This document shows, piece by piece, positions 55,938 to 63,981 of a DNA stretch of 64,000 nucleotides. Under the pieces are notes generated by a model. That model was not told the DNA's origin and did not search any database. It saw only the letters and a program-made list of their open reading frames with translations. Both the position numbers and the translations under genes were made by a program. Source of the stretch: Rhodospirillales bacterium (lineage in GTDB: Bacteria; Pseudomonadota; Alphaproteobacteria; Rhodospirillales; Casp-alpha2); the NCBI GenBank assembly GCA_021775095.1, contig JAJFII010000027.1:35184-99183 (forward strand), written 5' to 3'. Within the stretch, counting starts at the first letter, position 1, and every line of letters starts with the position of its first letter.

Positions 55938-56549
55938 TTACCCGAAGGCCCGCCAGCGCAAACGAATTTCATCCTCGTCCATGGTTTCGGAAACCTGTTT
56001 CATCCGTTCAAAATCTTTTCGGTTTCTTTTGTTATGGCCCCATTTTAAGTCGAGCCGATGCAAGGGCCGCTCCGTATCAATCAGTTTGGCTGCCAATCGA
56101 TCAAACAGGTTCAAAAGGTTTTGATAGGCCAGGATCTCCAGATCCATAAACCGAATACCTGACGGGATAACAAACCCGTCAAATCCGACAATGGCTCCGG
56201 AATCAACGGTAACTTCCATTTCGTGGGCCGTGACCCCGTAGGTCGAACACTGGTCATAAATGGCAAAACTGGCGGCGTTGGAACCTGGATAATCGGGCGG
56301 ACCGGGATGAAAATTATAGGCCCCTCCTGTAAAAACAGAAAGCGTCGTTGCCGGCACGATTACGTCCGTGCAAAAGGCGATGAGCCGGGGCCTCGTGTGG
56401 CCGGCGAAAGCGCCGGACGTGGTGTATTCAATCAACGCATCGCGGGTTTGAACCACATGGATACCGCAATCGGCGACATAATTCCTTAGTTTCGCTTCGA
56501 GGTAAGGTCCCTCTTGCGGGCCAGACAGGATAACAATAGGGTCAGACAT
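55938..56549 (-). CDS. Formyltransferase-like protein
   Basis: A 203-residue protein with the fold signature of 10-formyltetrahydrofolate-dependent transferases. It has NFHPGPPDYPGSNAASFAIYD, the His-Pro-Gly loop, and GVTAHEMEVTVDSGAIV, the metal/substrate loop. It is shorter than methionyl-tRNA formyltransferase (about 310 residues) and lacks its C-terminal tRNA-binding domain, so it should act on a small molecule or sugar. Substrate unknown. It sits beyond the GntR gene on the opposite strand and may or may not belong to the TRAP cluster. Confidence 0.75.
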   Translation of the reverse strand: MSDPIVILSGPQEGPYLEAKLRNYVADCGIHVVQTRDALIEYTTSGAFAGHTRPRLIAFCTDVIVPATTLSVFTGGAYNFHPGPPDYPGSNAASFAIYDQCSTYGVTAHEMEVTVDSGAIVGFDGFVIPSGIRFMDLEILAYQNLLNLFDRLAAKLIDTERPLHRLDLKWGHNKRNRKDFERMKQVSETMDEDEIRLRWRAFG

Positions 56550-56925
56550 TTTTAAACAGTCGCTCCAAAGGACACGTGCAGATGAGTTACCGGAGCAAAA
56601 GGTTGGGGCTCCATAGGTACAACGGCGATGGCATCCAAATCAATCACGGCAAAACCGGGCAGGTCAACTCATGCATTCCCACAGCTTATATGTTTTTTTA
56701 GGATTTGGCATTAGTGTCCGTTAGCCGAAAAACCAGGGTTTCAGGGGGTGGGTATCCAGAATAATATTAGGGTTATTTGATAATTATTAAGAAAAAAACT
56801 GGCATTTTGTGCCAAATTCCCCAAACTCCTGACCCTATGACTTAATATATCTGAATGTTTCGAAACGTTTCCAATGACTTCAGCATATTGTAACAAAAAT
56901 CGAGTAGAGATAAGCTACCCAGAGA
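56550..56925. other. 376-base divergent region between formyltransferase-like and GGDEF-EAL genes
   Basis: No gene supported. It contains a 5-bp stem TGGCA/TGCCA (56800-56814), the palindrome GTTTCGAAAC near 56857, and an AT-rich stretch (56755-56800) that may hold the promoter of the + strand gene. A TCCTGACCC word near 56828 partly matches the 16-bp repeat of 53875, too short to call a third copy. Confidence 0.35.
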
Positions 56926-59289
56926 ATGGATAAATATTTGAAACTCCAGACAACCATTGAGCAGCAACTCGTTGAGGCTCAAGCCGAACTTGAAACCGCC
57001 AACAGCGCCAATCAGGCGCTGTTGGAAACGCTGAGTCACGACCTGCGAACACCGCTCAATTCGATTATCGGTTTTGCGGATATGATGGATCAACAGATCC
57101 TTGGTGCCATGGATAATCCCCATTACCGTACCTACGCGGAAGACATCTGTAGTTCAGGGCGCTCCATGCTGGAAATCATGAACTCCGTTCTGGAACGCCG
57201 GCGTTTTCAAAATCAAACAAGCTCTGGAAAGGATTTCCGTCATATCATCGAACTCGCGCCGGACCTGATTAGCGTTTGTCGGGACGGCTGTATCCAGATG
57301 ATCAATCCGGCCGGTGCAAACTTGCTGGACATATGGCCCATCGACAGTTTGGTCGGCCGCGATTTTTCCGAATTTGTCCACCCCGACTATCGGCAACTCA
57401 TGGAAAACAACTTCGAAGCCCTTATCAGCGATCAAAAACGTATCCCCATAAAACTGCGCCGCCAGGACGGTCGCAGTGTTGATGTGGAACTGGCTGCGCT
57501 GGTTTATGAGGACGAAGGCACTGAACACCAAACCACTTCGGTTATGCTGATGGCCAAGGATGTCAGCGAGAGAGTCCGTACGACCCGGCAAATTGCCGCT
57601 CGCGAAGAACATTTACGCAAAATAATGGATACAGTGGTCGACGGCATTATCACAATGGATCAAACGGGAACCATTGAAACCGTAAACCCGGCCACTGAAC
57701 AGATTTTTGGATACAGTTCCGGCGAACTGGTGGGCGAAAACATTTCCCTGTTGATGACGGACACCATGGCCGACCAGCAGGGCATAAAAATCACCCAGTA
57801 CCTGTCCAGTGAGCGACCCGATCTTATGGGCCAACGGCGGGAGTTTGAAGCGCGGCGCAAGGATGGCTCCAATTTCGCCATCGAAATTGCCATCAGTACC
57901 CTTAAGGCGGGCCGGCGACAGCTGTATATTGGTGCCCTGCGCGATATTACCGAGCGCAAACAAAATGAAGCCATATTGCGGCGGATGGCAACGACCGACC
58001 CGCTGACCAAAATGCCCAATCGAGCGCTGTTTAATGAACGTCTGGCGGCGGCCGTTGACCGCGCCGACCGCGGACAGGTCGATATTGCCGTGCTGTTTGT
58101 TGATCTGGACAATTTTAAAAATATAAATGACGCTTTAGGCCATGTGACCGGCGACCAGATTATTATTGCTGCCGGCAAGCGGCTAACCGCCTGCGCGCGC
58201 CCGCACGATACGGTTGCCCATGTGGGGGGTGACGAATTTAGCGTGATCTTAGACGCCATTAAAGGGACCGATATTGAGGATGTGGCAAAATGTATGCTGA
58301 CCGCCCTGTCTCAACCCTTCCATGTGGACAACAAGGAAATTTACACGTCGGGCAGTATTGGCGTTGTGCCCTACCCGGGTTCGGCCGAAGACATCAACGA
58401 ACTGCTGAAGGACGTTGATACGGCTGTTCACCACGCAAAAAGACAGGGCCGTGCCAATTATCAATTCTATACATCGGAACTTCGATCCGATGTGGAACGG
58501 CGTATGGATGTGGAAGCGGGATTGCGTCACGCCCTGGAAAATGACGAGTTAGAACTTTTTTACCAGGCCAAGGTTGATCTGGAAACGCATTTGGTCACCG
58601 GTGCCGAAGCGCTTTTACGCTGGGACAGCCCGGCCCTGGGGTTTGTTTCTCCGGCGGAGTTTATTCCCATCGCCGAGCAGGCCGGACTGATCGTCACCAT
58701 TGGCAATTGGGTGTTGAGCAAAGCCTGTTTCGAAGCCGCCAACTGGATGGCAATGGACCATCCGCCCATTCAGGTTGGTGTTAATTTATCTGCGCTGCAG
58801 TTTTTGAGCGGTGACCTGACGGATAATGTCCACAAGTGCCTCAGCGATTCCGGCTTAACGCCTGATCTGCTTGATCTGGAGCTCACGGAAAGCATGCTGG
58901 TCGAAAACCCGGAGCAGACAATTAAAACATTAATTGAGTTGAAGGGCGAGGGCATTACCATTTCCATGGATGACTTTGGAACCGGTTATTCGTCGCTCAG
59001 TTATCTCACCCGTTTTCCTCTCGATTCCATAAAGGTTGACCGCGCCTTTGTCATGAACCTGCCCGGTGATAAGGATGCGGCGGCGATTGCCCGGGCGATT
59101 GTCAGTATGTCCCAACAATTGGGATTGCACATCGTCGCCGAAGGGATCGAGACCAAAGAACAGGGCGACTTTTTACATGGTCTGGGCTGCCATGTGGGCC
59201 AGGGGTATTTTTATTCAAAACCGGTCCCTGCGAAGCAATTTTCGAGCATGATCCAACAGGGCCAAAGTGCTTTTTTCCCTAACGACTGA
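56926..59289 (+). CDS. PAS-GGDEF-EAL protein with a histidine-kinase dimerisation-domain stump
   Basis: A 787-residue cytoplasmic c-di-GMP protein. Residues 1-30 form a coiled coil. Residues 30-85 resemble a HisKA domain (ETLSHDLRTPLNSIIGFADMMDQQ), but no HATPase follows. Two PAS domains (about 100-215 and 225-345) lead into a GGDEF domain with intact GGDEF at 434-438 and an EAL domain with Glu561-Ala-Leu (GAEALLRW), NLSALQF, ELTESML, DDFGTGYSS and KVDRAFV. Both activities could be retained. The kinase-like stump may act as a dimeriser or be phosphorylated in trans. Confidence 0.9.
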   Translation: MDKYLKLQTTIEQQLVEAQAELETANSANQALLETLSHDLRTPLNSIIGFADMMDQQILGAMDNPHYRTYAEDICSSGRSMLEIMNSVLERRRFQNQTSSGKDFRHIIELAPDLISVCRDGCIQMINPAGANLLDIWPIDSLVGRDFSEFVHPDYRQLMENNFEALISDQKRIPIKLRRQDGRSVDVELAALVYEDEGTEHQTTSVMLMAKDVSERVRTTRQIAAREEHLRKIMDTVVDGIITMDQTGTIETVNPATEQIFGYSSGELVGENISLLMTDTMADQQGIKITQYLSSERPDLMGQRREFEARRKDGSNFAIEIAISTLKAGRRQLYIGALRDITERKQNEAILRRMATTDPLTKMPNRALFNERLAAAVDRADRGQVDIAVLFVDLDNFKNINDALGHVTGDQIIIAAGKRLTACARPHDTVAHVGGDEFSVILDAIKGTDIEDVAKCMLTALSQPFHVDNKEIYTSGSIGVVPYPGSAEDINELLKDVDTAVHHAKRQGRANYQFYTSELRSDVERRMDVEAGLRHALENDELELFYQAKVDLETHLVTGAEALLRWDSPALGFVSPAEFIPIAEQAGLIVTIGNWVLSKACFEAANWMAMDHPPIQVGVNLSALQFLSGDLTDNVHKCLSDSGLTPDLLDLELTESMLVENPEQTIKTLIELKGEGITISMDDFGTGYSSLSYLTRFPLDSIKVDRAFVMNLPGDKDAAAIARAIVSMSQQLGLHIVAEGIETKEQGDFLHGLGCHVGQGYFYSKPVPAKQFSSMIQQGQSAFFPND

Positions 59290-59319
59290 CATCTCCCTTC
59301 CGCCCCTAAAACAGCCCGC

Positions 59320-59347
59320 TTGACGGACCCCGCGCGTGCTCTATCAT
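59320..59347 (+). promoter_or_regulatory. Probable sigma-70 promoter of cimA
   Basis: TTGACG (59320-59325) and TATCAT (59342-59347) with a 16-base spacer. Transcription is expected near 59354-59355, which would make the 20-codon frame at 59355 leaderless. Confidence 0.6.
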
Positions 59348-59354
59348 CGCCAGC

Positions 59355-59417
59355 ATGTCTGACCAATACTTCAAAGTCGCGTTGTACGCAACACGAATTA
59401 GCGGCCCGGCCTCTTAA
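59355..59417 (+). CDS. Possible 20-codon upstream reading frame in the cimA leader
   Basis: ATG at 59355 to TAA at 59415, 20 residues beginning MSDQYFKVALYATR. It has no ribosome site, and the promoter predicts a start at or one base before the ATG, so it would be translated as a leaderless message if at all. It is not rich in Ile, Leu or Val codons, so it is not an obvious attenuator peptide. It overlaps the 5' strand of stem P1, so translation would disrupt that stem. Confidence 0.3.
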   Translation: MSDQYFKVALYATRISGPAS

Positions 59418-59459
59418 TAGAGACCGGGACTCATGGCGATTTGCGAAACGACTTTGAAG
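59369..59459 (+). promoter_or_regulatory. Structured leader RNA of cimA that covers its ribosome site
   Basis: P1: CTTCAAAGTCG (59369-59379) is perfectly complementary to CGACTTTGAAG (59449-59459), and the latter includes GAAG of the cimA ribosome site GAAGGA. Inside it, P2: GTTG (59381-59384) with CAAC (59389-59392), and P3: CCCGGCCTCT (59405-59414) with AGAGACCGGG (59419-59428), one C-A mismatch. Folding would hide the start of cimA; opening P1 would expose it. It matches no riboswitch class I recognise. The pairing is seen; the switch is inferred. Confidence 0.6.
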
Positions 59460-59472
59460 GACACAGTTTCTT

Positions 59473-61059
59473 ATGACCGATAACCGTATCTATTTGTTCG
59501 ACACCACATTGCGCGACGGCGCACAGACCCAGGGTGTCGATTTTAATCCTGCCGATAAAGAATTTATTGCCCGCGAACTCGACAACATCGGCATTGATTA
59601 CATCGAGGGCGGCTGGCCCGGTGCCAACCCCACTGACGATGCCTTTTTTAATGCGCCGCCGAAATTAAAACGGGCCCGCCTTACGGCCTTTGGTATGACC
59701 CGACGGCCCGGTCGCAGCGCGGAAAACGACCCCGGCCTGAGTGCCATATTGAATGCAAAAACCGACGCCGTTTGTATGGTTGGCAAAGCCTGGGATTTTC
59801 ATGTCGACGTTGCCCTCGAAATTGAACATGATGAAAATATCGCCATGATCAGCGACAGCGTGGTCGCCGCCAATGGCAAAACCGCCGAGGTTATGTACGA
59901 CGCAGAACATTTTTTCGACGGCTACAAGTCCAATCCGGAATTTGCCCTGAAATGTTTGAAGGCGGCCTACGACAATGGTGCCCGTTGGGTCGTTCTGTGT
60001 GATACCAATGGCGGTACCCTGCCCCATGAAGTGCACGATATCACCAAGGCCGTTTGCCAGCAGGTGCCGGGCTCGCATGTGGGTATTCACGCCCATAACG
60101 ACACCGGCAACGCCGTCGCCAATTCCCTGGCCGCGGTTATCGCCGGCGCCCGCCAGGTTCAGGGCACTCTGAACGGCCTGGGCGAACGCTGCGGCAACGC
60201 CAATCTGATCTCGGTGATCCCATCGTTGATCTTAAAAATGGGCTTTGAGACCAACGTCAAACCTGAAGACCTCGGCAAATTAACCCATCTGTCGAGAATG
60301 CTCGACGAACGTCTGAACCAGGCTCCGGTCCGCAGTGCTCCCTACGTCGGAGAATCGGCCTTTGCCCACAAGGGCGGGCTGCACGTTTCGGCGATTGAAA
60401 AAGATACCCGGACCTACGAACACATTGATCCGGCCCTGGTCGGCAACCGCCGCCATATTGTTGTCTCCGACCAGTCAGGCCGGTCCAATATTCTTGCCCG
60501 ATTCCGCGAAATTGGCCTCGAGATCGACCCGAAAAACCCGAAGGTCGGCCGCCTGGTCGAACTGGTCAAGGAACAGGAGTTTGACGGGTATGCCTACGAC
60601 GGGGCCGAGGCCAGTTTTGAATTGCTGGCGCGCCGGACCCTGGGAAGTGTGCCTGAATATTTCACCTGCACCAGTTTTCGGGTGATTGACGAGCGCCGCT
60701 GGAATGCCAGATCGGAGCTGATTACCCTGTCGGAAGCCACCGTAAAACTGGTCGTCGACGACGACCCTTTCATGGCGGTGGCCGAAGGCAATGGTCCGGT
60801 GAACGCCCTGGATGCGGCCTTGCGGAAGGTCCTGTTGCCGAAATATCCCGCCCTCGAGGATCTCCGGCTGGTCGATTACAAGGTCCGCATCCTGACACCG
60901 GGTGCGGGCACCCGGGCGATCACCCGGGTGATGATCGAATCCGCCGATGGTCAAGGCAATCACTGGTCGACGGTCGGTGTTTCGGGCAATATTATCGACG
61001 CGTCATATAACGCCCTGCGTGACAGTTTGGTTTACAAACTTTCTCACGACACCCGGTAG
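59473..61059 (+). CDS. cimA: Citramalate synthase
   Basis: A 528-residue enzyme of the isopropylmalate synthase family, condensing pyruvate and acetyl-CoA to citramalate for threonine-independent isoleucine synthesis. The N-terminal barrel has FDTTLRDGAQTQGVDF, LCDTNGGTLP and metal-binding HAHNDTGNAVANSLAA. The C-terminal LeuA-type regulatory domain ends after GAGTRAITRVMIESADG, so isoleucine feedback is likely. The length exceeds LeuA variants lacking this domain. A structured leader and a strong promoter precede it; trmJ follows after 12 bases. Confidence 0.92.
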   Translation: MTDNRIYLFDTTLRDGAQTQGVDFNPADKEFIARELDNIGIDYIEGGWPGANPTDDAFFNAPPKLKRARLTAFGMTRRPGRSAENDPGLSAILNAKTDAVCMVGKAWDFHVDVALEIEHDENIAMISDSVVAANGKTAEVMYDAEHFFDGYKSNPEFALKCLKAAYDNGARWVVLCDTNGGTLPHEVHDITKAVCQQVPGSHVGIHAHNDTGNAVANSLAAVIAGARQVQGTLNGLGERCGNANLISVIPSLILKMGFETNVKPEDLGKLTHLSRMLDERLNQAPVRSAPYVGESAFAHKGGLHVSAIEKDTRTYEHIDPALVGNRRHIVVSDQSGRSNILARFREIGLEIDPKNPKVGRLVELVKEQEFDGYAYDGAEASFELLARRTLGSVPEYFTCTSFRVIDERRWNARSELITLSEATVKLVVDDDPFMAVAEGNGPVNALDAALRKVLLPKYPALEDLRLVDYKVRILTPGAGTRAITRVMIESADGQGNHWSTVGVSGNIIDASYNALRDSLVYKLSHDTR

Positions 61060-61071
61060 GCCGGGCTGCCC

Positions 61072-61833
61072 ATGGCAACCGAACCGTTCCTCAAACCGGG
61101 TCCCGCGATCATTCTGGTCGAACCGCAACTGGGCGAAAATATCGGCATGGTGGCACGTGCCATGCTGAACTGCGGGTTGACCGATTTACGCCTGGTCCGT
61201 CCCCGCGATGGCTGGCCCAGTGCGGAAGCGGTGGCAACCTCGGCGAGCGCCGAAGTGGTTATCGAAAACACCCGGGTTTATCAAAAAACCAGTCATGCCA
61301 TTGCCGATATCGATAGGCTTTATGCGACCACGGCGCGGCCCCGGGACATGATCAAACGAATTGTCACGCCCCGCCAGGCGGCGATGGAACTGGTCGCGGC
61401 AACCCGGGCAGGCGGGCGCTGTGGATTGTTGTTTGGGCGCGAAGCCAAGGGCCTGAAAAATGAAGATGTGGTGTTGGCCGATACGGTGTTGACGGTCCCC
61501 CTCAACCCGCAATTTACCTCGCTAAATCTGGCCCAGGCGGTGTTTTGTGTGGCCTACGAATGGTTTCAGGCGCAGGACCAGACGCCACCATCGGAGATTA
61601 CCCTGCCGAAAAACATTCATCCCGCCACCAAACGCGATCTAATCGGTCTGTTTGAACATCTGGAAACCGCGCTCGATGATTCCGGGTTCCTGCAAATCAA
61701 AGAAAAACGCCCCAACATGGTCCGCACCTTGCGCAACATGTGGCAACGGGCCGGCCTGACCGACCAGGAAACCCGAACCCTGCGCGGCGTGATCAAGTCC
61801 CTGGTCCGCTACCGGCCGCCGTCCGACGATTAA
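61072..61833 (+). CDS. tRNA (cytidine/uridine-2'-O-)-methyltransferase TrmJ-like
   Basis: A 253-residue SPOUT methyltransferase of TrmH group 1. It has VEPQLGENIGMVARAMLNCGL near residue 16 and the knot-forming LFGREAKGLKNEDVVLAD and VPLNPQFTSLNLAQAVFCVAYEW. TrmJ 2'-O-methylates position 32 of tRNAs. It starts 12 bases after cimA. The C-terminal helical extension is as expected for TrmJ. Its 3' end is followed immediately by the inverted-repeat element. Confidence 0.88.
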   Translation: MATEPFLKPGPAIILVEPQLGENIGMVARAMLNCGLTDLRLVRPRDGWPSAEAVATSASAEVVIENTRVYQKTSHAIADIDRLYATTARPRDMIKRIVTPRQAAMELVAATRAGGRCGLLFGREAKGLKNEDVVLADTVLTVPLNPQFTSLNLAQAVFCVAYEWFQAQDQTPPSEITLPKNIHPATKRDLIGLFEHLETALDDSGFLQIKEKRPNMVRTLRNMWQRAGLTDQETRTLRGVIKSLVRYRPPSDD

Positions 61834-61859
61834 TCTGGGCGCGCGAAACCGTAGCAACT

Positions 61860-61962
61860 TCACCCCCACGCGGAAAGGGGGAAAAGAAAGGGGTTTCTGC
61901 GGCGCCGGCAAGCTCCGACACATTCCCTTCCCCACATGGGGGAAGGTTAGGAGGGGGGTGAC
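61860..61962. repeat. 103-bp GC-rich element with terminal inverted repeats (copy A)
   Basis: TCACCCCC at the left end and GGGGGTGA at the right end are inverted. Inside, CCCTTCCCC and GGGGGAAGG form a stem, and GGTTAGGAGGGGGGTGACA closes the unit. The same closing word recurs in copy C at 63963-63981. No coding frame. This is a REP/MITE-like dispersed repeat of the kind seen in many alphaproteobacterial intergenic regions. Confidence 0.75.
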
Positions 61963-62000
61963 ACTGTCGGATAATCTGTGCGTGCGAGTTAGCCAAAACT

Positions 62001-62044
62001 TCACCCCCCACCCCAACCCTCCCCCTCAAGGGGGGAGGGGGAAA
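62001..62044. repeat. Partial inverted copy of the GC-rich element (copy B)
   Basis: TCACCCCCCACCCC followed by AACCCTCCCCCTCAAGGGGGGAGGGGG is the right-hand half of the element in opposite orientation to copy A. The stem CCCTCCCCC/GGGGGAGGG is clear. It ends 10 bases before the coq7 stop codon, so it may also act as a bidirectional 3' structure. Confidence 0.7.
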
Positions 62045-62053
62045 ATCATCAAA

Positions 62054-62620
62054 TTAAATCCGCGTCGACAACCAGATGGCCAGCCGCGATCCGGCTTTGA
62101 CGGCACTGGTCAGGGTTTTATATCCAGGCGTCAATTGTGCGCCGTTATCGAGTCCCGTTTGGCGGTGATCAAGCTCTTCCTGGCGGAAGGTTTCGAAGGT
62201 CTGGCGCAGCTCGGGTTCATCGCCCTCGGCGTCCAATTCGGCGATTTGCCCGGCATAATGTTCGTCGATCACCTCTTCGACGGCGACCGTACAGGCCATG
62301 GCCGCCTTTTCCCCCAGCAGGGCCGTACCTGCGCCAAGGGCAAATCCTGCCAAATGCCAAAACGGCAACAGGGCAGTCGGCCGGGCACGACGTTCGCCCA
62401 CCAGTTTTTCGAAGGTTTTCAGATGATGTTTTTCCTGGCCCAGCATATGGGCAATCAGCGGTGCCGCCCTGCCGGTGCCGAGAACCGCCAGTTGGCCCTG
62501 GTAGATACGCACGGCACCATATTCTCCAGCGTGATCGACCCGCAACATTTGATCAAGGGATTGTTGTTTACTGGGATCGCCGGGTAGGCGGCGTTTTGAT
62601 CTGGTTTTATCCATCGGCAC
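62054..62620 (-). CDS. coq7: Demethoxyubiquinone hydroxylase Coq7
   Basis: A 188-residue di-iron hydroxylase, the penultimate step of ubiquinone synthesis. The iron ligands follow the Coq7 pattern: Glu33 (RVDHAGEYGAVRIY), Glu63-x-x-His66 (GQEKHHLKTFEK), EEVIDEHYAGQI and EELDHR. The N-terminus is basic, without a signal, as for a membrane-associated cytoplasmic enzyme. The dsbB gene lies 16 bases upstream on the same strand. Confidence 0.94.
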   Translation of the reverse strand: MPMDKTRSKRRLPGDPSKQQSLDQMLRVDHAGEYGAVRIYQGQLAVLGTGRAAPLIAHMLGQEKHHLKTFEKLVGERRARPTALLPFWHLAGFALGAGTALLGEKAAMACTVAVEEVIDEHYAGQIAELDAEGDEPELRQTFETFRQEELDHRQTGLDNGAQLTPGYKTLTSAVKAGSRLAIWLSTRI

Positions 62621-62636
62621 CCTTATTGATGTCTAT

Positions 62637-63125
62637 TCAATTGCGCAGTTTGCATGCGCCGGCAAGGCAAAATACCGACAGCGCCAGCGAATATACCACA
62701 TTATAAGTAGCCATGGAGATACCAAAAAGCGCCCATTCCAGTTCATCACAGGCTTTAGCCGGTTTTTGCTGTAATTGCACCATCAGATCGATGGTCGAAA
62801 GTTGACCGGCCAATTCTCCGCCACAGGACGATTGCCACCACTGCTGTTCGACCCCCACATGATAAAGCGCAATCCCACCACCCGCCAAAAAAATCAGCCC
62901 AGCCAGGGGCATTACAAATTTGAGGTGAACCGGGCGAAACATACCGACAAGCCCCAATCCAATGACAAGGGCAAAGGGGACACGCTGGTACAAACACAGA
63001 ATGCAGGGTTCAAGGCCTTCGACAATCTGCGCGTAGTAGGCAATGGCCAGGGCGGCAATCGCCGCCTGGGTTATGATGTGCGGTGAAAACTGTAACCAGA
63101 GAGGTTGTGATTTTAAATCTGTCAT
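62637..63125 (-). CDS. dsbB: Disulfide bond formation protein DsbB
   Basis: A 162-residue membrane protein with four helices that passes electrons from DsbA to quinone. The first active pair is Cys41-x-x-Cys44 in LEPCILCLYQRVPF, and the second pair is Cys101 and Cys126 in the periplasmic loop. It is upstream of coq7 on the same strand, an apt pairing since DsbB uses ubiquinone. No dsbA is in the window. Confidence 0.92.
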   Translation of the reverse strand: MTDLKSQPLWLQFSPHIITQAAIAALAIAYYAQIVEGLEPCILCLYQRVPFALVIGLGLVGMFRPVHLKFVMPLAGLIFLAGGGIALYHVGVEQQWWQSSCGGELAGQLSTIDLMVQLQQKPAKACDELEWALFGISMATYNVVYSLALSVFCLAGACKLRN

Positions 63126-63172
63126 GACGCCTGTTTATGTATCAATTGTGGCAATATCCGGGCAGTTTTTGA

Positions 63173-63814
63173 TTAACCGACGAATTTCACGGCAACAAAT
63201 CCACCGACCAGTAAAACGCAGAAACCAATAAACAGCAGACTTAAGCGTTTCTCAATGAACAGGCGGATCGGCGCACCAAATTTCCATAACAGGGCCGCGA
63301 CGATAAAAAACCGCAGGCCCCGGGCAAGGATGGAGGAAACCATGAACACCGGCAGGTCAAGGCCGGTCGTCCCGCTCAGGATGGTGATCACCTTGTAGGG
63401 GAACGGCGTCACGCCGGCAATAAACACCGCCCAGGCGCCCCATTGGTTGTAGGTCTCCTGAAACGCCGCGAATTTCGCATCGTAGTGATAGAAGGCAAGC
63501 ATCGGTCGGCCGATTTCTTCAAACAGATAATGACCAATGCCGTAACCGGCCAACCCACCGATGACCGATGCGACGGTGCAAACTGCGGCGATTTTCCAGG
63601 CCCTGTCGCGGGCCGCCAAAATCATCGGGATCATAACCACATCCGGTGGGATCGGAAAAATCGAACTTTCGACAAAGGCGATGATTGCCAACGCCCAAAG
63701 GGCATGGCGGTGGGCGGCCAAATCAATGGTCCAGTCATAAAGGCGTCGAAGCAAAGGCGTGATCCTTACCGGCAGGTCTGTCGAGCGGAGATGTAGCAGG
63801 CCCAGTCGGGCCAT
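63173..63814 (-). CDS. DedA/YqaA-like VTT-domain membrane protein
   Basis: A 213-residue polytopic membrane protein of the VTT (SNARE-associated/DedA) group. It has FVESSIFPIPPDVVMIPMIL and the GVTPFPYKVITILSG loop, which are family hallmarks. Members act in membrane lipid or ion homeostasis; the exact role is unknown. The start is uncertain: ATG at 63814 is used, but a TTG at 63850 would add 12 residues and neither has a good ribosome site. Confidence 0.82.
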   Translation of the reverse strand: MARLGLLHLRSTDLPVRITPLLRRLYDWTIDLAAHRHALWALAIIAFVESSIFPIPPDVVMIPMILAARDRAWKIAAVCTVASVIGGLAGYGIGHYLFEEIGRPMLAFYHYDAKFAAFQETYNQWGAWAVFIAGVTPFPYKVITILSGTTGLDLPVFMVSSILARGLRFFIVAALLWKFGAPIRLFIEKRLSLLFIGFCVLLVGGFVAVKFVG

Positions 63815-63874
63815 GCAATCGGATCGGACGCGGCTATCGCAGAAATTCAAGGACCATCAACACCCGGTCCCTGG

Positions 63875-63981
63875 CCCACTCGGGGGGAGGGAGAAAAGGC
63901 AGAAACAGAGTTCTAACGTCGCCGCTAACTCCTACGCATTCCCTCCCCCCTTGATGGGGGGAGGTTAGGAGGGGGGTGACA
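63875..63981. repeat. GC-rich inverted-repeat element (copy C)
   Basis: Same order as copy A: a G-rich left part with GGGAGAAAAGGCAGAAAC, a central divergent stretch, then CATTCCCTCCCCCC, TTGAT, GGGGGGAGGTTAGGAGGGGGGTGAC. The closing 19 bases are identical to copy A. It lies upstream of the DedA-like gene near the end of the window. Confidence 0.75.

Noticed and set aside
56820..56840. Possible third copy of the GGGGTCAGGACCCAT word
   Set aside because: Only about eight bases (CCTGACCC) match; could be chance.
62137..62706. 189-residue + strand frame (and a 209-residue one at 61958-62587)
   Set aside because: Both are antisense to coq7/dsbB, which have clear catalytic residues.
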